Counted from the first letter of the stretch, positions 1-10,278 are shown. The stretch: 64,000 nucleotides of DNA from Acinetobacter sp. P8-3-8 (GCF_000214135.1 NZ_AFIE01000007.1:1-64000), one strand, 5' to 3'. Numbers and translations are program-made. The notes: generated from the letters alone by a model not told the origin.

Positions 1-14
1 AAGGGACTTGGTTT

Positions 15-33
15 CCTCTCCTTATAGGAGAGG
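15..33. repeat. Short intergenic palindrome upstream of metF
   Basis: CCTCTCC (15-21) and GGAGAGG (27-33) form a perfect 7-bp stem around TTATA, followed by a second partial GGGAGAGG copy at 38-45. The pattern looks like the edge of a dispersed extragenic palindrome or the terminator of a gene left of the window. The window starts too close to tell which. Confidence 0.45.
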
Positions 34-84
34 GTTAGGGAGAGGTTAAAGTAATTAAAATAGTATTATAAAAAGGATTTAACC

Positions 85-921
85 ATGACTAAACGTGTTC
101 CAATTTCGTTTGAGTTTTTCCCAACAAAAACAGACGCAGGTGCGGAAAAACTTAAGGTTGTTCATCAAGAATTACAACTGCTTAATCCTGAATTCTTTTC
201 AGTGACTTATGGCGCAGGTGGTTCTACACGTGAACGCACACTTGCTGCAATTACTGACTTTAATGGCAAAGGTACTCCTGTAGCCCCTCACCTTTCATGT
301 ATTGGTGATGATAAAGTTCGTATTGCTGAATTACTGGATTTGTATAAAGCGCAAGGCATTGACCGTATTGTCGCACTTCGTGGTGACTTACCATCAGGAC
401 AAGTTGGATTAGGTGAATTACCTTATGCAACTGATCTTGTGCGTTTTATTCGTGAACATTCAGGTGATCATTTTAAAATTGAAGTTGCAGCTTACCCTGA
501 AATGCATCCTCAAGCGGATAACTTTGATGCGGACGTTAAACATTTCGCTGAAAAAGTAAAAGCGGGAGCAAATGCTGCAATTACGCAATTCTTTTTTAAT
601 CCAGATGCCTATTTCTATTTTGTAGAACGTATTCAAAAGCAAGGGATTGATATTCCAGTTGCTCCAGGAATTATGCCTATTACCAATGCAAGCAACTTAA
701 TTCGCTTTGCTGATGGTACAGGTGCAGAAATTCCACGTTGGATTCGTAAACAATTAGCGACTTATGGTGATGATACAGCGAGTATCAAAGCATTTGGACA
801 TGAAGTTGTGGTGAAACTATGTGAACGCCTGATTGCAGGTGGTGCACCGAGTTTACACTTCTACTCGATGAACCATACAGAACCAAACCGTCAACTTGTA
901 CTAGACCTCGGTTTAGCATAA
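85..921 (+). CDS. metF: Methylenetetrahydrofolate reductase
   Basis: Reduces 5,10-methylene-tetrahydrofolate to the 5-methyl form used by methionine synthase; a cytoplasmic FAD enzyme. The 278 residues carry the family blocks in order: SFEFFPTK near the N-terminus, SVTYGAGGSTRERT, PHLSCIG, ALRGDLP, the FFNPDAYFYF helix and GAPSLHFYSMN at the end. The length is near the usual 290-300. The ATG follows AAGGA (73-77) at 7 bases. rsmE begins 29 bases after the stop on the same strand, so the two are probably cotranscribed. No defects are seen. Confidence 0.96.
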   Translation: MTKRVPISFEFFPTKTDAGAEKLKVVHQELQLLNPEFFSVTYGAGGSTRERTLAAITDFNGKGTPVAPHLSCIGDDKVRIAELLDLYKAQGIDRIVALRGDLPSGQVGLGELPYATDLVRFIREHSGDHFKIEVAAYPEMHPQADNFDADVKHFAEKVKAGANAAITQFFFNPDAYFYFVERIQKQGIDIPVAPGIMPITNASNLIRFADGTGAEIPRWIRKQLATYGDDTASIKAFGHEVVVKLCERLIAGGAPSLHFYSMNHTEPNRQLVLDLGLA

Positions 922-950
922 TTTTAAACCCACGACTTGAGTAAAATTGA

Positions 951-1667
951 ATGCCCCGTTTTTATATTGAAACTGATTTAGCTGTCGATGTGAATGTACA
1001 ACTCACAGAAACAGTATTTCATCATTGGGTTAAAGTTTTACGTGCACAGGTGGGTGAAAAAGCCACCTTGTTCAATGGACAAGGTGGTGAATATGATGCG
1101 GAACTGATTGACGTTTCTAAGAAATCTGCGACTGTAAAAATTACAGCATTTAATCCAGACAATCGAACTCCTGCTTTTACGGCCTTATTAGGTCAAGTCA
1201 TGAGCAAAGGGGATCGTATGGATTACGCGATTCAAAAAGCAGTAGAGTTAGGCGTATCAGAAATTCAGTTACTGACCTCTGAGCGTTGTGAAATGCGTTT
1301 AAAATATGATCGTGATCAAAAAAAGATTGATCATTGGCAAGGTATTGCAATCGCGGCGTGTGAACAATGTGGTATGAATCTAGTGCCTCAAATACGAGCA
1401 CCGCAATCTTTACAAGACTGGTTGAAAACTGATTTACCTGAGTCACGCTTAGTTTTGGCCCCGAATAAAGAAAACCTAAATCCGCTTGCTGATATTCACA
1501 ATCATCTTGCGCTTTTAATTGGCCCTGAAGGTGGCTTATCTGAGCAAGAAATAGCCGATGCAAATGATTTTGGTTTTAAAAATTGGTGTATTGGCGACAG
1601 AGTTTTACGTACTGAAACAGCACCTGTCGTTGCGTTATCAATTTTGAATCATATAATTGTAAAATAG
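951..1667 (+). CDS. rsmE: 16S rRNA m3U1498 methyltransferase
   Basis: SPOUT-class enzyme that uses SAM to methylate U1498 of 16S rRNA. The 238 residues have the N-terminal PUA-like part (MPRFYIE, HHWVKVLRAQVGE) and the C-terminal knot: a KAVELGVSEI helix, TSERCE, the IGPEGGLSEQE loop and GDRVLRTETAPVVAL, which forms the SAM pocket. The length is typical (E. coli about 243). It starts 29 bases after metF and has no clear promoter of its own. A 145-base AT-rich gap follows, in which I see no convincing terminator. Confidence 0.95.
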   Translation: MPRFYIETDLAVDVNVQLTETVFHHWVKVLRAQVGEKATLFNGQGGEYDAELIDVSKKSATVKITAFNPDNRTPAFTALLGQVMSKGDRMDYAIQKAVELGVSEIQLLTSERCEMRLKYDRDQKKIDHWQGIAIAACEQCGMNLVPQIRAPQSLQDWLKTDLPESRLVLAPNKENLNPLADIHNHLALLIGPEGGLSEQEIADANDFGFKNWCIGDRVLRTETAPVVALSILNHIIVK

Positions 1668-1824
1668 TGATCTATTTACTAAAAAATTATTGCAATTGTG
1701 ATTAATACACAGTATTTTACACTAAAAGTATCCGTTTTTAATTCGATTAAAATACAAAACAATCATGCTTTTTTTAATTACTTTTAGTTCGATATTATTC
1801 AAATGAAATAAGGTGCAGCAGCAA

Positions 1825-4686
1825 ATGATGGATGTTCAGGATGAGCTTCTTTCGAAAAGCATGAATGCATTACAAGTCAAAAGTATGGCAGATCATATGC
1901 AAATTTTTCTTGCATGGGTTTTGTTTGCAAGCTTCTTTGACATTTTTATCTATTATTTATATTTCAATAATTATTCAAACTACTTAAATAATTGGTTTTT
2001 TATTTTAATTAGTCTTATTTTTGGAATGATATTTTCTATTTCATATCTAAAGAAAAATAAGATTAAAAATAATACAGATAAAATTGATGCTTTGTTTCAA
2101 TTTTTCTGCCTAGTGATTGGAAGTACCTTAGGCATTGGTATATGCATTATTTATTATTTTTTAAAAATTGAGAATCCTGAACTCGATCACACTCAAATTA
2201 TTATTTTATCGGGTTTATTACTCAGTATTACTTATGTGATGGCACTCACCTATTTGGTTGAGCGTTTTAGTTATTTTCTTTGTATTTTTTTACCTTCAGC
2301 CTTACCTGCTATTTGTGCACAATTATTGTTCTTCCATGAAGAATTCATCTTTTATAGCGTTATTACCACATTGTGGTTTTCTACTATATTTATCAGCGCA
2401 CTAATCGCAAATCGTATGCATAATCGCTTAAAAATATTGAATCTCAACAACACAAAATTAGTTGAACAATCACAACGCCATTTAGATGAATCTAAACAGC
2501 TACAAACACAATTGCAAAAAGAGTTTACGAAAACAGAAGAAGTTAAAAATGAATTACAACTCCACAATCAATTACTCGAGCAGAAAGTGAAAGAAAGGGT
2601 CAACGATCTGAAACAGATCAATGATCGTTTAGAAAATCATCAAGCCAATTTAGATTTTGCCCATGAAACTGCGGGGATTAATTCATGGATTTGGGATATT
2701 GAAAAACGAACTTTTGAAATTGCCAAAGCCAACAATGAAATTGAGTTTAGACAAATCAATTTAAAACATAATCATAATCTCGCAGAACATATTCATCCTG
2801 ATGATATTACACAATATAAATTTTTACTTATCGAGCACATTAAAGGCAAAACTGACCGTTTTGAAGCTGTATATAGAATCAAGAGAAATAATCAATGGTG
2901 TTGGATTCAGGATATTGGTCGTGTCATTGCACGAAATGCCAGTAATAAACCACTTCGAATGGTCGGTATTCATCGTAATATCCAAAAAGAAAAATCTGAT
3001 CAAGAAAAGCTAAAACTTGCTGCGAATGTTTTTACTCATGTTGCTGAAGGTATTTTCGTTTTAGATAGCAATCTATGTTATGTAGAAGTGAATCAATTCT
3101 TTGAAAAACTACTGGGGTATAAACAGGAAGATATTATTGGCCGACATTTATTTGATATTACAGTCAATACGGGCTCTTATGCCTCAAAAACGTATATCAA
3201 GATGACACAGCAGTTGATAGAAACTGGTGAGTTTGATTCAGAGTTACACATCGAATTTACTTCTGGTAAAAAGTTAGTGCTTTGGATTCACATCAATGTT
3301 ATTCATGATGAAAAAGACAAAGTTGTAAACTATGTGGGTATTATTACTGATTTAACAGATCGTAAAAAACAAGAACGCAAACTCTCATATTTAAAACATT
3401 ATGATATTTTAACGGATCTTCCGAATCGTTTTTATTTCCAACAACAACTGCATAATTATCTGACAGAATATTCTAATTTATTTAAACATTTTGCTGTTTT
3501 GCGTATCAATATTGACCGTTTTAAAGCATTCAATGATTCCCTAAGCCAGAAACATGGTGATGAATTATTGATAAAAGTTGCTCAGCGATTAAGACTCTGC
3601 TGTGCAAATGCATCCATCACCGCATATCTAAACAATGACGATTTTGCTGTGATCTATAATTTGACCTGTGGAAATCTTTCCATTCACCAGCAGGCACAAA
3701 ATATATTACATGCGTTCAAACATCCGTTTGATGTCAATGGACAAGACCAAACGATTACTATTTCTATTGGTGTGGCATTATTCCCAGAACATGGTTTGCA
3801 ATTAGACAGTTTAAATGGCCATGCAGAGTTTGCCTTAGATGAAGCAAAACGCTTGGGTGGTGATGCTGTAAAATTCTATTCAAATGCAAAAATACCAACT
3901 TTAAATCAAGGCATTAACCTTGAAAATGAACTTAGAAAAGCAATCAAAGAACAGAAATTATCTGTTAATTATCAGCCTAAAATTTGTATTCAAACCAATC
4001 AGCTTTATGGTTTTGAAGCGCTTGTCCGTTGGCATCATCCTACACTCGGCTATATAGCACCTGATATATTTATTCCTTTGGCTGAGGAAACCAATTTAAT
4101 TTCAGATATCGGTTTAATTGTACTCAATGAAACCTGTAAACAAATTCATCATTGGCAAATCTTAGGATTTGATCACTTCCGAGTTTCAATCAATATCGTC
4201 GCTCAGCAAATTCATCGTGGGCATTTGGTTGACGATATAGATTATGCTCTTAAAAAACACAACATTTCTGGGAAAATGTTAGAGCTGGAACTGACTGAAT
4301 CCTCTTTATTGGATAAGTCAGAGCAAGTCGATCAATTGTTACAACAATTAAAAGACCGTCAGATTTCAATTTCCTTAGATGATTTTGGTACTGGTTATTC
4401 ATCTTTGTCTTATCTCACCAGCTACCCGATTGATGTTTTGAAGATTGATAAAGCCTTTATTTCTAAAATTGGTCAGGAAAAAGATGAAGCTATTGTAAAT
4501 GCTATTATTGCTATGGGTACGGCAATAGGAATTACATTGGTCGCTGAAGGTGTTGAAACAAAAGAACAAATTGATTTCTTAGAAAAACACGGCTGTCATA
4601 TTCTTCAAGGTTTTTATTTCTCTAAACCGCTCACTGCAACAGAAAGCACGCAGTATTTAGAACAACATAAACTGATCACGATTTAA
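1825..4686 (+). CDS. Membrane PAS-PAS-GGDEF(degenerate)-EAL protein
   Basis: Probable cyclic-di-GMP phosphodiesterase at the inner membrane. Residues about 20-210 hold several hydrophobic segments. A coiled-coil linker follows, then two PAS/PAC sensor units (about 278-395 and 400-513), a GGDEF domain (about 525-675) and an EAL domain (about 690-945). The GGDEF signature is replaced by NNDDF (603-607), so cyclase activity is unlikely. The EAL part keeps EALVRW (731-736), ELTES, DDFGTGYSSL and KIDKAFI, the expected metal and catalytic residues, so hydrolysis is likely. The reading frame is open to GTG 1813, but TAAGG at 1809-1813 favours ATG 1825 or 1828. The signal sensed by the PAS domains is unknown. 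Confidence 0.9.
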   Translation: MMDVQDELLSKSMNALQVKSMADHMQIFLAWVLFASFFDIFIYYLYFNNYSNYLNNWFFILISLIFGMIFSISYLKKNKIKNNTDKIDALFQFFCLVIGSTLGIGICIIYYFLKIENPELDHTQIIILSGLLLSITYVMALTYLVERFSYFLCIFLPSALPAICAQLLFFHEEFIFYSVITTLWFSTIFISALIANRMHNRLKILNLNNTKLVEQSQRHLDESKQLQTQLQKEFTKTEEVKNELQLHNQLLEQKVKERVNDLKQINDRLENHQANLDFAHETAGINSWIWDIEKRTFEIAKANNEIEFRQINLKHNHNLAEHIHPDDITQYKFLLIEHIKGKTDRFEAVYRIKRNNQWCWIQDIGRVIARNASNKPLRMVGIHRNIQKEKSDQEKLKLAANVFTHVAEGIFVLDSNLCYVEVNQFFEKLLGYKQEDIIGRHLFDITVNTGSYASKTYIKMTQQLIETGEFDSELHIEFTSGKKLVLWIHINVIHDEKDKVVNYVGIITDLTDRKKQERKLSYLKHYDILTDLPNRFYFQQQLHNYLTEYSNLFKHFAVLRINIDRFKAFNDSLSQKHGDELLIKVAQRLRLCCANASITAYLNNDDFAVIYNLTCGNLSIHQQAQNILHAFKHPFDVNGQDQTITISIGVALFPEHGLQLDSLNGHAEFALDEAKRLGGDAVKFYSNAKIPTLNQGINLENELRKAIKEQKLSVNYQPKICIQTNQLYGFEALVRWHHPTLGYIAPDIFIPLAEETNLISDIGLIVLNETCKQIHHWQILGFDHFRVSINIVAQQIHRGHLVDDIDYALKKHNISGKMLELELTESSLLDKSEQVDQLLQQLKDRQISISLDDFGTGYSSLSYLTSYPIDVLKIDKAFISKIGQEKDEAIVNAIIAMGTAIGITLVAEGVETKEQIDFLEKHGCHILQGFYFSKPLTATESTQYLEQHKLITI

Positions 4687-4828
4687 TACCTCTTTTAGAC
4701 TTTTTATCTATAACTAGAATTGAAATATATACTTTTTGACTGTCGATAGCGCTCAACAAATGGTATATTCATTCATATTTAGCCAAAACGACCAGCCTCG
4801 CTGGAACATTGTAACAATCGAGATTCAA

Positions 4829-7099
4829 ATGGACGATCAATCATTAAAACAGCAAGCTCTTTATTACCATGAATTTCCTACCCCAGGAAAAATTAGCGTT
4901 ACGCCAAGTAAACAACTGGTCAATCAACATGACTTAGCACTTGCCTATTCTCCAGGTGTTGCTGCGCCATGTTTGGAAATTGAAAAAGACCCATCTAAGG
5001 CAGCGCTTTATACTGCTCGCGGAAATTTGGTTGCTGTGGTCAGTAATGGTACTGCTGTTTTAGGCTTAGGAAACATTGGTCCATTGGCTTCAAAGCCTGT
5101 AATGGAAGGTAAAGGCGTTTTATTTAAAAAATTCGCTGGTGTTGATGTATTCGATATCGAAATTGCTGAAAATGATCCAGACAAAATTGTCGATATCGTT
5201 GCTGCCTTAGAGCCAACTTTCGGTGGTATCAATTTAGAAGACATCAAAGCACCTGAATGTTTCTACATTGAACAAAAGCTTCGTGAACGCATGAAAATTC
5301 CTGTGTTCCATGATGACCAACACGGTACTTCAATCATTGTTGGTTCTGCATTACTCAATGCTTTGCAATTGAACGGTAAGAAAATTGACGAAATTAAAAT
5401 CGTCGCTTCTGGTGCAGGTGCTGCTGCCCTATCTTGCTTAGATTTGCTTTGTGCCATTGGTGCAAAAAAAGAAAACATCATTGTTGCCGACTCACGTGGT
5501 TTGTTAACGACACGTCGTGAAGGTTTGGATGAATCTAAGAAACGCTATGTACAAGATATCGAAGGCAATCAACTTGCAGACGTGATTGCAGGTGCAGATA
5601 TGTTCCTTGGTCTTTCAGCAGCGGGAATTTTAACCAAAGAAATGGTTAAAGTGATGGCAACTGATCCAATCATTTTTGCATTGGCGAATCCAGATCCTGA
5701 AATTTTACCTGAACATGCACATGAAGTTCGTAATGATGTCATTATGGCGACTGGTCGTTCAGACTATCCAAACCAAGTAAACAATGCACTTTGCTTCCCT
5801 TATATCTTCCGTGGTGCTTTAGATGTAGGCGCAACCACAATCAACGAAGAAATGAAGATTGCATGCGTACACGCAATTGCTCGTATGGCGCATGTTGAAG
5901 CTGATGCTGCATCTTATGGTGAAAAATCAGCTTCATTTGGTCGTGATTATTTAATTCCACGCCCACTTGATCAACGTTTAATTCTTGAAATTGCACCTGC
6001 TGTTGCACAAGCAGCTATGGATTCTGGCGTTGCTAGTCGTCCAATTGAAGATTTCTCTGCATATCGTCAACGTTTATCTGAGTTTGTCTATAACTCTGCT
6101 TTGATGATGAAACCAATTTTTGCTCAAGCGAAAACTGCGCCTAAGCGTATTGCATATGCGGAAGGTGAAGATTTACGTGTATTACGTGCAGTACAAATTG
6201 CAGTAGATGAAGGTTTGGCTATGCCAATCCTTGTTGGTCGTACTTCAGTAATCGAAGCGAATATCAAAAAATTAGGTTTGCGTTTAGAGCATGGCGTAAA
6301 TATCACTATTGTTGATCAAGAGAAAAACCCTGATTACGAAAAATTTGCAGATGATTATTACAACATCATGCAACGTAAAGGTGTAACTCCTGAATATGCA
6401 CAACGTGAATCACGTCGTCGTTCTACCCTAATCGCTGCAATGTTGGTTCGTCATGGTTTAGCAGACGGTATGCTATGTGGTACTTATGCGAGCTACGATA
6501 TTCACTTAGATTTCGTAAGACATGTCATTGGTCTGAAAGAAGGTCGTAACAACTTCTTTACTTTGAATGCCTTAATGCTTGAAGATCGCAATCTATTTAT
6601 TGCCGATACTTATGTCAATACCAACCCAACTGCTGAACAACTTGCTGAAATGACTATTTTGGCAGCTGAAGAAGTACGTCGTTTCGGTATGACACCACGT
6701 GTTGCATTGCTTTCTCATTCAAGCTTTGGTTCAGATCAAAATGATCCTAGCGCACAAAAAATGCGTAAAGTATTTGAAATCTTAACTGAGATTGCACCTG
6801 AGTTAGAAGTTGAAGGTGAAATGCATGCGGATGCGGCACTTGATGAAAATATTCGTCATTTCGCATTCCCAAATTCACGCTTCAAAGGTTCTGCAAACTT
6901 GTTAATCATGCCGAATCTTGATGCTGCGAATATTTCATTCAACTTGTTAAAATCTACATCAGGTAATAATGTGACTATTGGTCCGATCTTACTTGGTGCT
7001 GCAAAACCAGTTCATATTTTAACACCGACAACAACGACTCGTCGTTTAGTGAATATGACTGCTTTAACTGTTGCTGAGATTCAACAAGCTCAAGGCTAA
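4829..7099 (+). CDS. maeB: NADP-dependent malic enzyme, MaeB type with phosphotransacetylase-like tail
   Basis: Decarboxylates malate to pyruvate with formation of NADPH. The N-terminal half has the malic enzyme core ([23 protein letters not shown], the Rossmann loop [19 protein letters not shown]). The C-terminal half is the regulatory phosphotransacetylase-like domain ([19 protein letters not shown]). The frame is open to a TTG at 4736, but the family begins near ATG 4829 (MDDQSLKQQ), giving 756 residues, the normal MaeB size. A 14-bp hairpin at 7177-7221 after the stop may end the transcript. Confidence 0.95.
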   Translation: MDDQSLKQQALYYHEFPTPGKISVTPSKQLVNQHDLALAYSPGVAAPCLEIEKDPSKAALYTARGNLVAVVSNGTAVLGLGNIGPLASKPVMEGKGVLFKKFAGVDVFDIEIAENDPDKIVDIVAALEPTFGGINLEDIKAPECFYIEQKLRERMKIPVFHDDQHGTSIIVGSALLNALQLNGKKIDEIKIVASGAGAAALSCLDLLCAIGAKKENIIVADSRGLLTTRREGLDESKKRYVQDIEGNQLADVIAGADMFLGLSAAGILTKEMVKVMATDPIIFALANPDPEILPEHAHEVRNDVIMATGRSDYPNQVNNALCFPYIFRGALDVGATTINEEMKIACVHAIARMAHVEADAASYGEKSASFGRDYLIPRPLDQRLILEIAPAVAQAAMDSGVASRPIEDFSAYRQRLSEFVYNSALMMKPIFAQAKTAPKRIAYAEGEDLRVLRAVQIAVDEGLAMPILVGRTSVIEANIKKLGLRLEHGVNITIVDQEKNPDYEKFADDYYNIMQRKGVTPEYAQRESRRRSTLIAAMLVRHGLADGMLCGTYASYDIHLDFVRHVIGLKEGRNNFFTLNALMLEDRNLFIADTYVNTNPTAEQLAEMTILAAEEVRRFGMTPRVALLSHSSFGSDQNDPSAQKMRKVFEILTEIAPELEVEGEMHADAALDENIRHFAFPNSRFKGSANLLIMPNLDAANISFNLLKSTSGNNVTIGPILLGAAKPVHILTPTTTTRRLVNMTALTVAEIQQAQG

Positions 7100-7176
7100 T
7101 ATTAAAGTCAATTTGGCATCAACACTGACATCAATACGGCCGAAGTTTAGCAAATCGCTGAACTTCAGCACTTGAG

Positions 7177-7221
7177 AAAACCTCTATTCTGTTGCATGAT
7201 GACACTGAGAATAGAGGTTTT
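7177..7221 (+). promoter_or_regulatory. 14-bp hairpin covering the cca ribosome-binding site (terminator or RNA switch)
   Basis: AAAACCTCTATTCT (7177-7190) is the exact reverse complement of AGAATAGAGGTTTT (7208-7221), with a 17-base loop. The right arm ends in a U-run (7218-7223), so it can act as an intrinsic terminator for maeB. The same arm contains AGAGG (7213-7217), the Shine-Dalgarno sequence for cca ATG 7225. Folding would therefore also hide the cca start. Confidence 0.75.
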
Positions 7222-7224
7222 TTC

Positions 7225-8466
7225 ATGCAAGTTTATTTAGTAGGCGGTGCCGTCAGAGATCATTTACTCGGTCATCCCTATCACGAAAAAGATTACGTTG
7301 TTGTCGGTGCTACACCTGAGCAACTTCTCGCCCAAGGTTATCAACCTGTAGGCAAAGATTTCCCTGTTTTTTTGCATCCCAAAACAAAAGAAGAATATGC
7401 GCTTGCCCGTACTGAACGTAAATCTGGGCATGGCTATCATGGTTTTGAATTTTTTACTGATCCCAATGTCACCTTAGATGAAGATTTAATTCGTCGTGAT
7501 TTAACCATTAATGCAATGGCAATGGATGGTTCGGGACAAGTGTTTGATCCTTATCATGGTCAAGATGATTTAAATAATAAAATTCTTCGTCATGTATCTG
7601 ATGCTTTTGCTGAAGATCCTTTGCGCGTTTTACGTGTTGCTCGTTTTGCTGCACGTTATACGCAATATGGCTTTCGTATTGCAGATGAAACACTCGCTTT
7701 AATGCGTCAATTGGCTGAGTCTGGTGAATTACAAGCTTTAACGCCTGAACGTGTATGGAAAGAAACTTCGCGTGCTTTAATGGAACAGCATGCTGATGTG
7801 TATTTTGAAGTATTACGTGAATGTGGTGCTTTAAAAATCCTATTTCCTGAAATTGATGCTTTGTTTGGCGTTCCACAACGCCCTGAATACCACCCTGAAA
7901 TTGATTGTGGTATTCATACGCTCATGTCGTTACAACAAGCCTGTAAAGCTGATTATTCTTTAGATGTACGTTTTGCGGTATTGGTGCATGATTTAGGAAA
8001 GGCTTTAACGCCTAAGGAAGAATTACCTCGTCATATCATGCATGAAGAACGTGGTATTCAGCCTGTTACAGAAATTTGTGATCGTTTAAAAGTTCCAACG
8101 CAAACCAAGCAGCTTGCTTTGGCGGTATGTAAAGAACACTTAAAGTGTCATCAAGCATTTACTTTGAAAGCGGGTACAGTGTGGCGTCTTTTACAACGTT
8201 TAGACGTATTGCGTCGTCCTGAGCGTGTTGAAGCCTTTATTCAAGCCTGTGAGTGCGATGCTAAAGGTCGCTTGGGTATGGAAACCCGTGAATATCCACA
8301 AGCTCGTTATCTTTTGGATGCTGTAAAGATTGTACGAACAATTAAAGCAGCAGATTTACCGCCAGAAGTTCAAGGTTCTGATATTGGTGAAATGCTGATT
8401 CAAAAACGTATTGAAGCCATTGCACATTTAAAGCATGAGTTAGGTCACCATAGCCATACGGCTTAA
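7225..8466 (+). CDS. cca: CCA-adding tRNA nucleotidyltransferase with HD domain
   Basis: Adds or repairs the 3' CCA of tRNAs. The class II nucleotidyltransferase head is clear: YLVGGAVRDHLLG, then the EKDYVVVGA catalytic aspartate region, then RRDLTINAMA and the DPLRVLRVARFAARY motif. A C-terminal HD phosphohydrolase domain (VLVHDLGKALTP, HEERG) marks the gammaproteobacterial type. The length of 413 matches E. coli (412). ATG 7225 is preferred over an upstream in-frame TTG (7192) because AGAGG lies 7 bases before it and the homologous start MQVYLVGGAVRD fits. That ribosome-binding site sits inside a strong hairpin. Confidence 0.96.
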   Translation: MQVYLVGGAVRDHLLGHPYHEKDYVVVGATPEQLLAQGYQPVGKDFPVFLHPKTKEEYALARTERKSGHGYHGFEFFTDPNVTLDEDLIRRDLTINAMAMDGSGQVFDPYHGQDDLNNKILRHVSDAFAEDPLRVLRVARFAARYTQYGFRIADETLALMRQLAESGELQALTPERVWKETSRALMEQHADVYFEVLRECGALKILFPEIDALFGVPQRPEYHPEIDCGIHTLMSLQQACKADYSLDVRFAVLVHDLGKALTPKEELPRHIMHEERGIQPVTEICDRLKVPTQTKQLALAVCKEHLKCHQAFTLKAGTVWRLLQRLDVLRRPERVEAFIQACECDAKGRLGMETREYPQARYLLDAVKIVRTIKAADLPPEVQGSDIGEMLIQKRIEAIAHLKHELGHHSHTA

Positions 8467-8473
8467 TAAATAA

Positions 8474-8757
8474 CCTGAGTTCGGGATAAGATATGTTCCC
8501 AGCTATATGATACACGGAAACGTCAGTCGCATTGTTCGAGGCAGGACTACATCTGCAATATACTGTTTTTGCAAGATATTAGATACTTGATGGTATCTGT
8601 CGAGTTGGCGACTGACAAATGGTTTTGCCTACTTTTCCCGAAAGAAAAGTAGGTCGAACCGAAGGTTAGTCCTTGCATCTGACTTTAAACGGTGAGACTC
8701 CGCTGTGCCTGATCTATCTTTTCAATAACTTACATCAAAATCTATCCCGAACTGACG
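8474..8757. mobile_element. Candidate MITE-like structured element with inverted ends
   Basis: The cca-nuclease gap (8467-8849) has no plausible gene. Its ends are inverted: TGAGTTCGGGATAAGAT (8477-8493) on the left, and on the right (8739-8753) the reverse complement of CAGTTCGGGATAGATT. Inside are paired segments: GTCAGTCGC (8522-8530) with GCGACTGAC (8608-8616), GATAC/GTATC near 8582-8598, and CCTACTTTTC (8628-8637) with GAAAAGTAGG (8644-8653). This suggests a non-autonomous, folded repeat. I could not define an exact target duplication; AT-rich TAAATAA-like sequence lies on both sides. Confidence 0.5.
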
Positions 8758-8849
8758 TTAAATAAAATTCCTCTCAGGGATGGGGGGAGTTTTACCAATA
8801 GTAGAGTTTTAAGCAAATAAAATTATCTTTTACTTGCTTAAGATAATTT

Positions 8850-10148
8850 CTAATGGTGAATGCTTTTGTAAAACTGATCTAAAGCGATAGAAATTTTTTT
8901 TAAACAATCTTGAAAACTATGCAATAAATCTTCTATACCTTCAGCTATTTTAGCTACATCTTGTACATCATCAACTTTCCTAGAATTATTTTTAAAAAAT
9001 TTTGAATATTTACGGCCAATATCAGAAGCACCTTTTTGAAAACTAACTTGTTTTAAATTCTCTTTATAAGCAATATTTTTAATATATTGAATAAGTTCTT
9101 GTCTATCTGCGTGATTTTCTAAAGGACCTACTTCGGCAAATAAGCGAAGAGTTCCTGATGAATCTTCATTTCGAATCAGTTGAATCCAACAAATCACGGG
9201 ATAACCTGACCACCAATTTTCACACCCTTCCCATTTCTGATTGTATCCACCAAGAGACTTATTCCATTCATAGGGTAAAAAACTAAACCTATCGCTACTA
9301 TTCCAAAGATTTAGTATTTTTTGCTTATTCTTTTCTAAAATCACATATTCATTTTCTTGCCATTCATCACCAAATAAATCATCTAAAGCTAAATTAAATT
9401 CTGTAGAAGTTCCATGTTCCCAAATAAAATCAAGTATTTTCCGATTTTGTCTATAAAGCGATTTAGCTAATTTCTCCATTTCTTTTAGCTCTTCACTCAT
9501 ACCTGTAGCCTCTTTGATAGTTTCTATATAGTGTTTAATAAATACTGAAACTTGTTTGGATAAAGATGAACCTTCAACAGCCATAACCCAGGGCAAAATT
9601 TCACAAATAGCATCATAACCAATAGATGCATAACTCGGATCTTCAGCCTCTTCATGATGCAGTGTGAGAAAAACTCCTTTAATTTGCAAAGCTGATTGAC
9701 TATCTTTAAATGTGTTTTTTACTTTATCAATGTATTTTTTCAATTGCCCTTTATGCTGTTTTGAGCTAAATTTATTCTCAATTATAATTGCAAAATTATT
9801 TTGTCTAGAAAGCAAAAAGATATCAATATTTTGCCATTCTCTTAAAATTTCGACATTTCTAAGATCTGCTTGGATAATATCCACAGCTGTTAGACCACCT
9901 TTACTATATTCACCTCGTAAGGCCTCGGTAAGAAATGATTTAAGAAAACGGTCTCCAAGCCCATGGGTTTCTGAAGGGTCTAACAACCAAGCTAATATAT
10001 TAGAATGTCGAATCTCTTGCCCTGACATTTTCATTACATTGATTGGATTAAATCTATTCAGGTATGCATGAATTTTATCCAAAGAATGGTTATTGATAAA
10101 TAACTCTTCAAATTCAGCTTGCGTAGGAAGGCTCTGATTATTAAACAT
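8850..10148 (-). CDS. PD-(D/E)XK nuclease superfamily protein
   Basis: Predicted nuclease of unknown target. The 432 residues begin with a helical segment containing EIRHSNILAWLLDPSETHGLGD, a signature of the PDDEXK_4-like family. The catalytic core follows: NIDIFLL supplies the acidic residue and FAIIIENKF supplies the E-x-K. The C-terminal half is a poorly conserved mixed domain. ATG 10148 has only a weak ribosome-binding site (TAGTAGA). The gene stands alone between the MITE-like element and epmA. Families like this occur singly in defence regions, but nothing here shows a restriction partner, so a defence role is inference. Confidence 0.75.
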   Translation of the reverse strand: MFNNQSLPTQAEFEELFINNHSLDKIHAYLNRFNPINVMKMSGQEIRHSNILAWLLDPSETHGLGDRFLKSFLTEALRGEYSKGGLTAVDIIQADLRNVEILREWQNIDIFLLSRQNNFAIIIENKFSSKQHKGQLKKYIDKVKNTFKDSQSALQIKGVFLTLHHEEAEDPSYASIGYDAICEILPWVMAVEGSSLSKQVSVFIKHYIETIKEATGMSEELKEMEKLAKSLYRQNRKILDFIWEHGTSTEFNLALDDLFGDEWQENEYVILEKNKQKILNLWNSSDRFSFLPYEWNKSLGGYNQKWEGCENWWSGYPVICWIQLIRNEDSSGTLRLFAEVGPLENHADRQELIQYIKNIAYKENLKQVSFQKGASDIGRKYSKFFKNNSRKVDDVQDVAKIAEGIEDLLHSFQDCLKKISIALDQFYKSIHH

Positions 10149-10278
10149 TTTATTTCTACTAATCTCAAGTCTATCTTATAGACAATGTAAACCATTTAAA
10201 CAAAGTTCCAATGAATATTATAAAACTTCTCTTTATTTATCCTGAAATAAAACAAGATCTTGCTGTGATAATAAAAGT

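Noticed and set aside
4736-4828. TTG start giving a 787-residue malic enzyme
   Set aside because: The 31 extra residues have no family counterpart; ATG 4829 gives the normal MaeB length.
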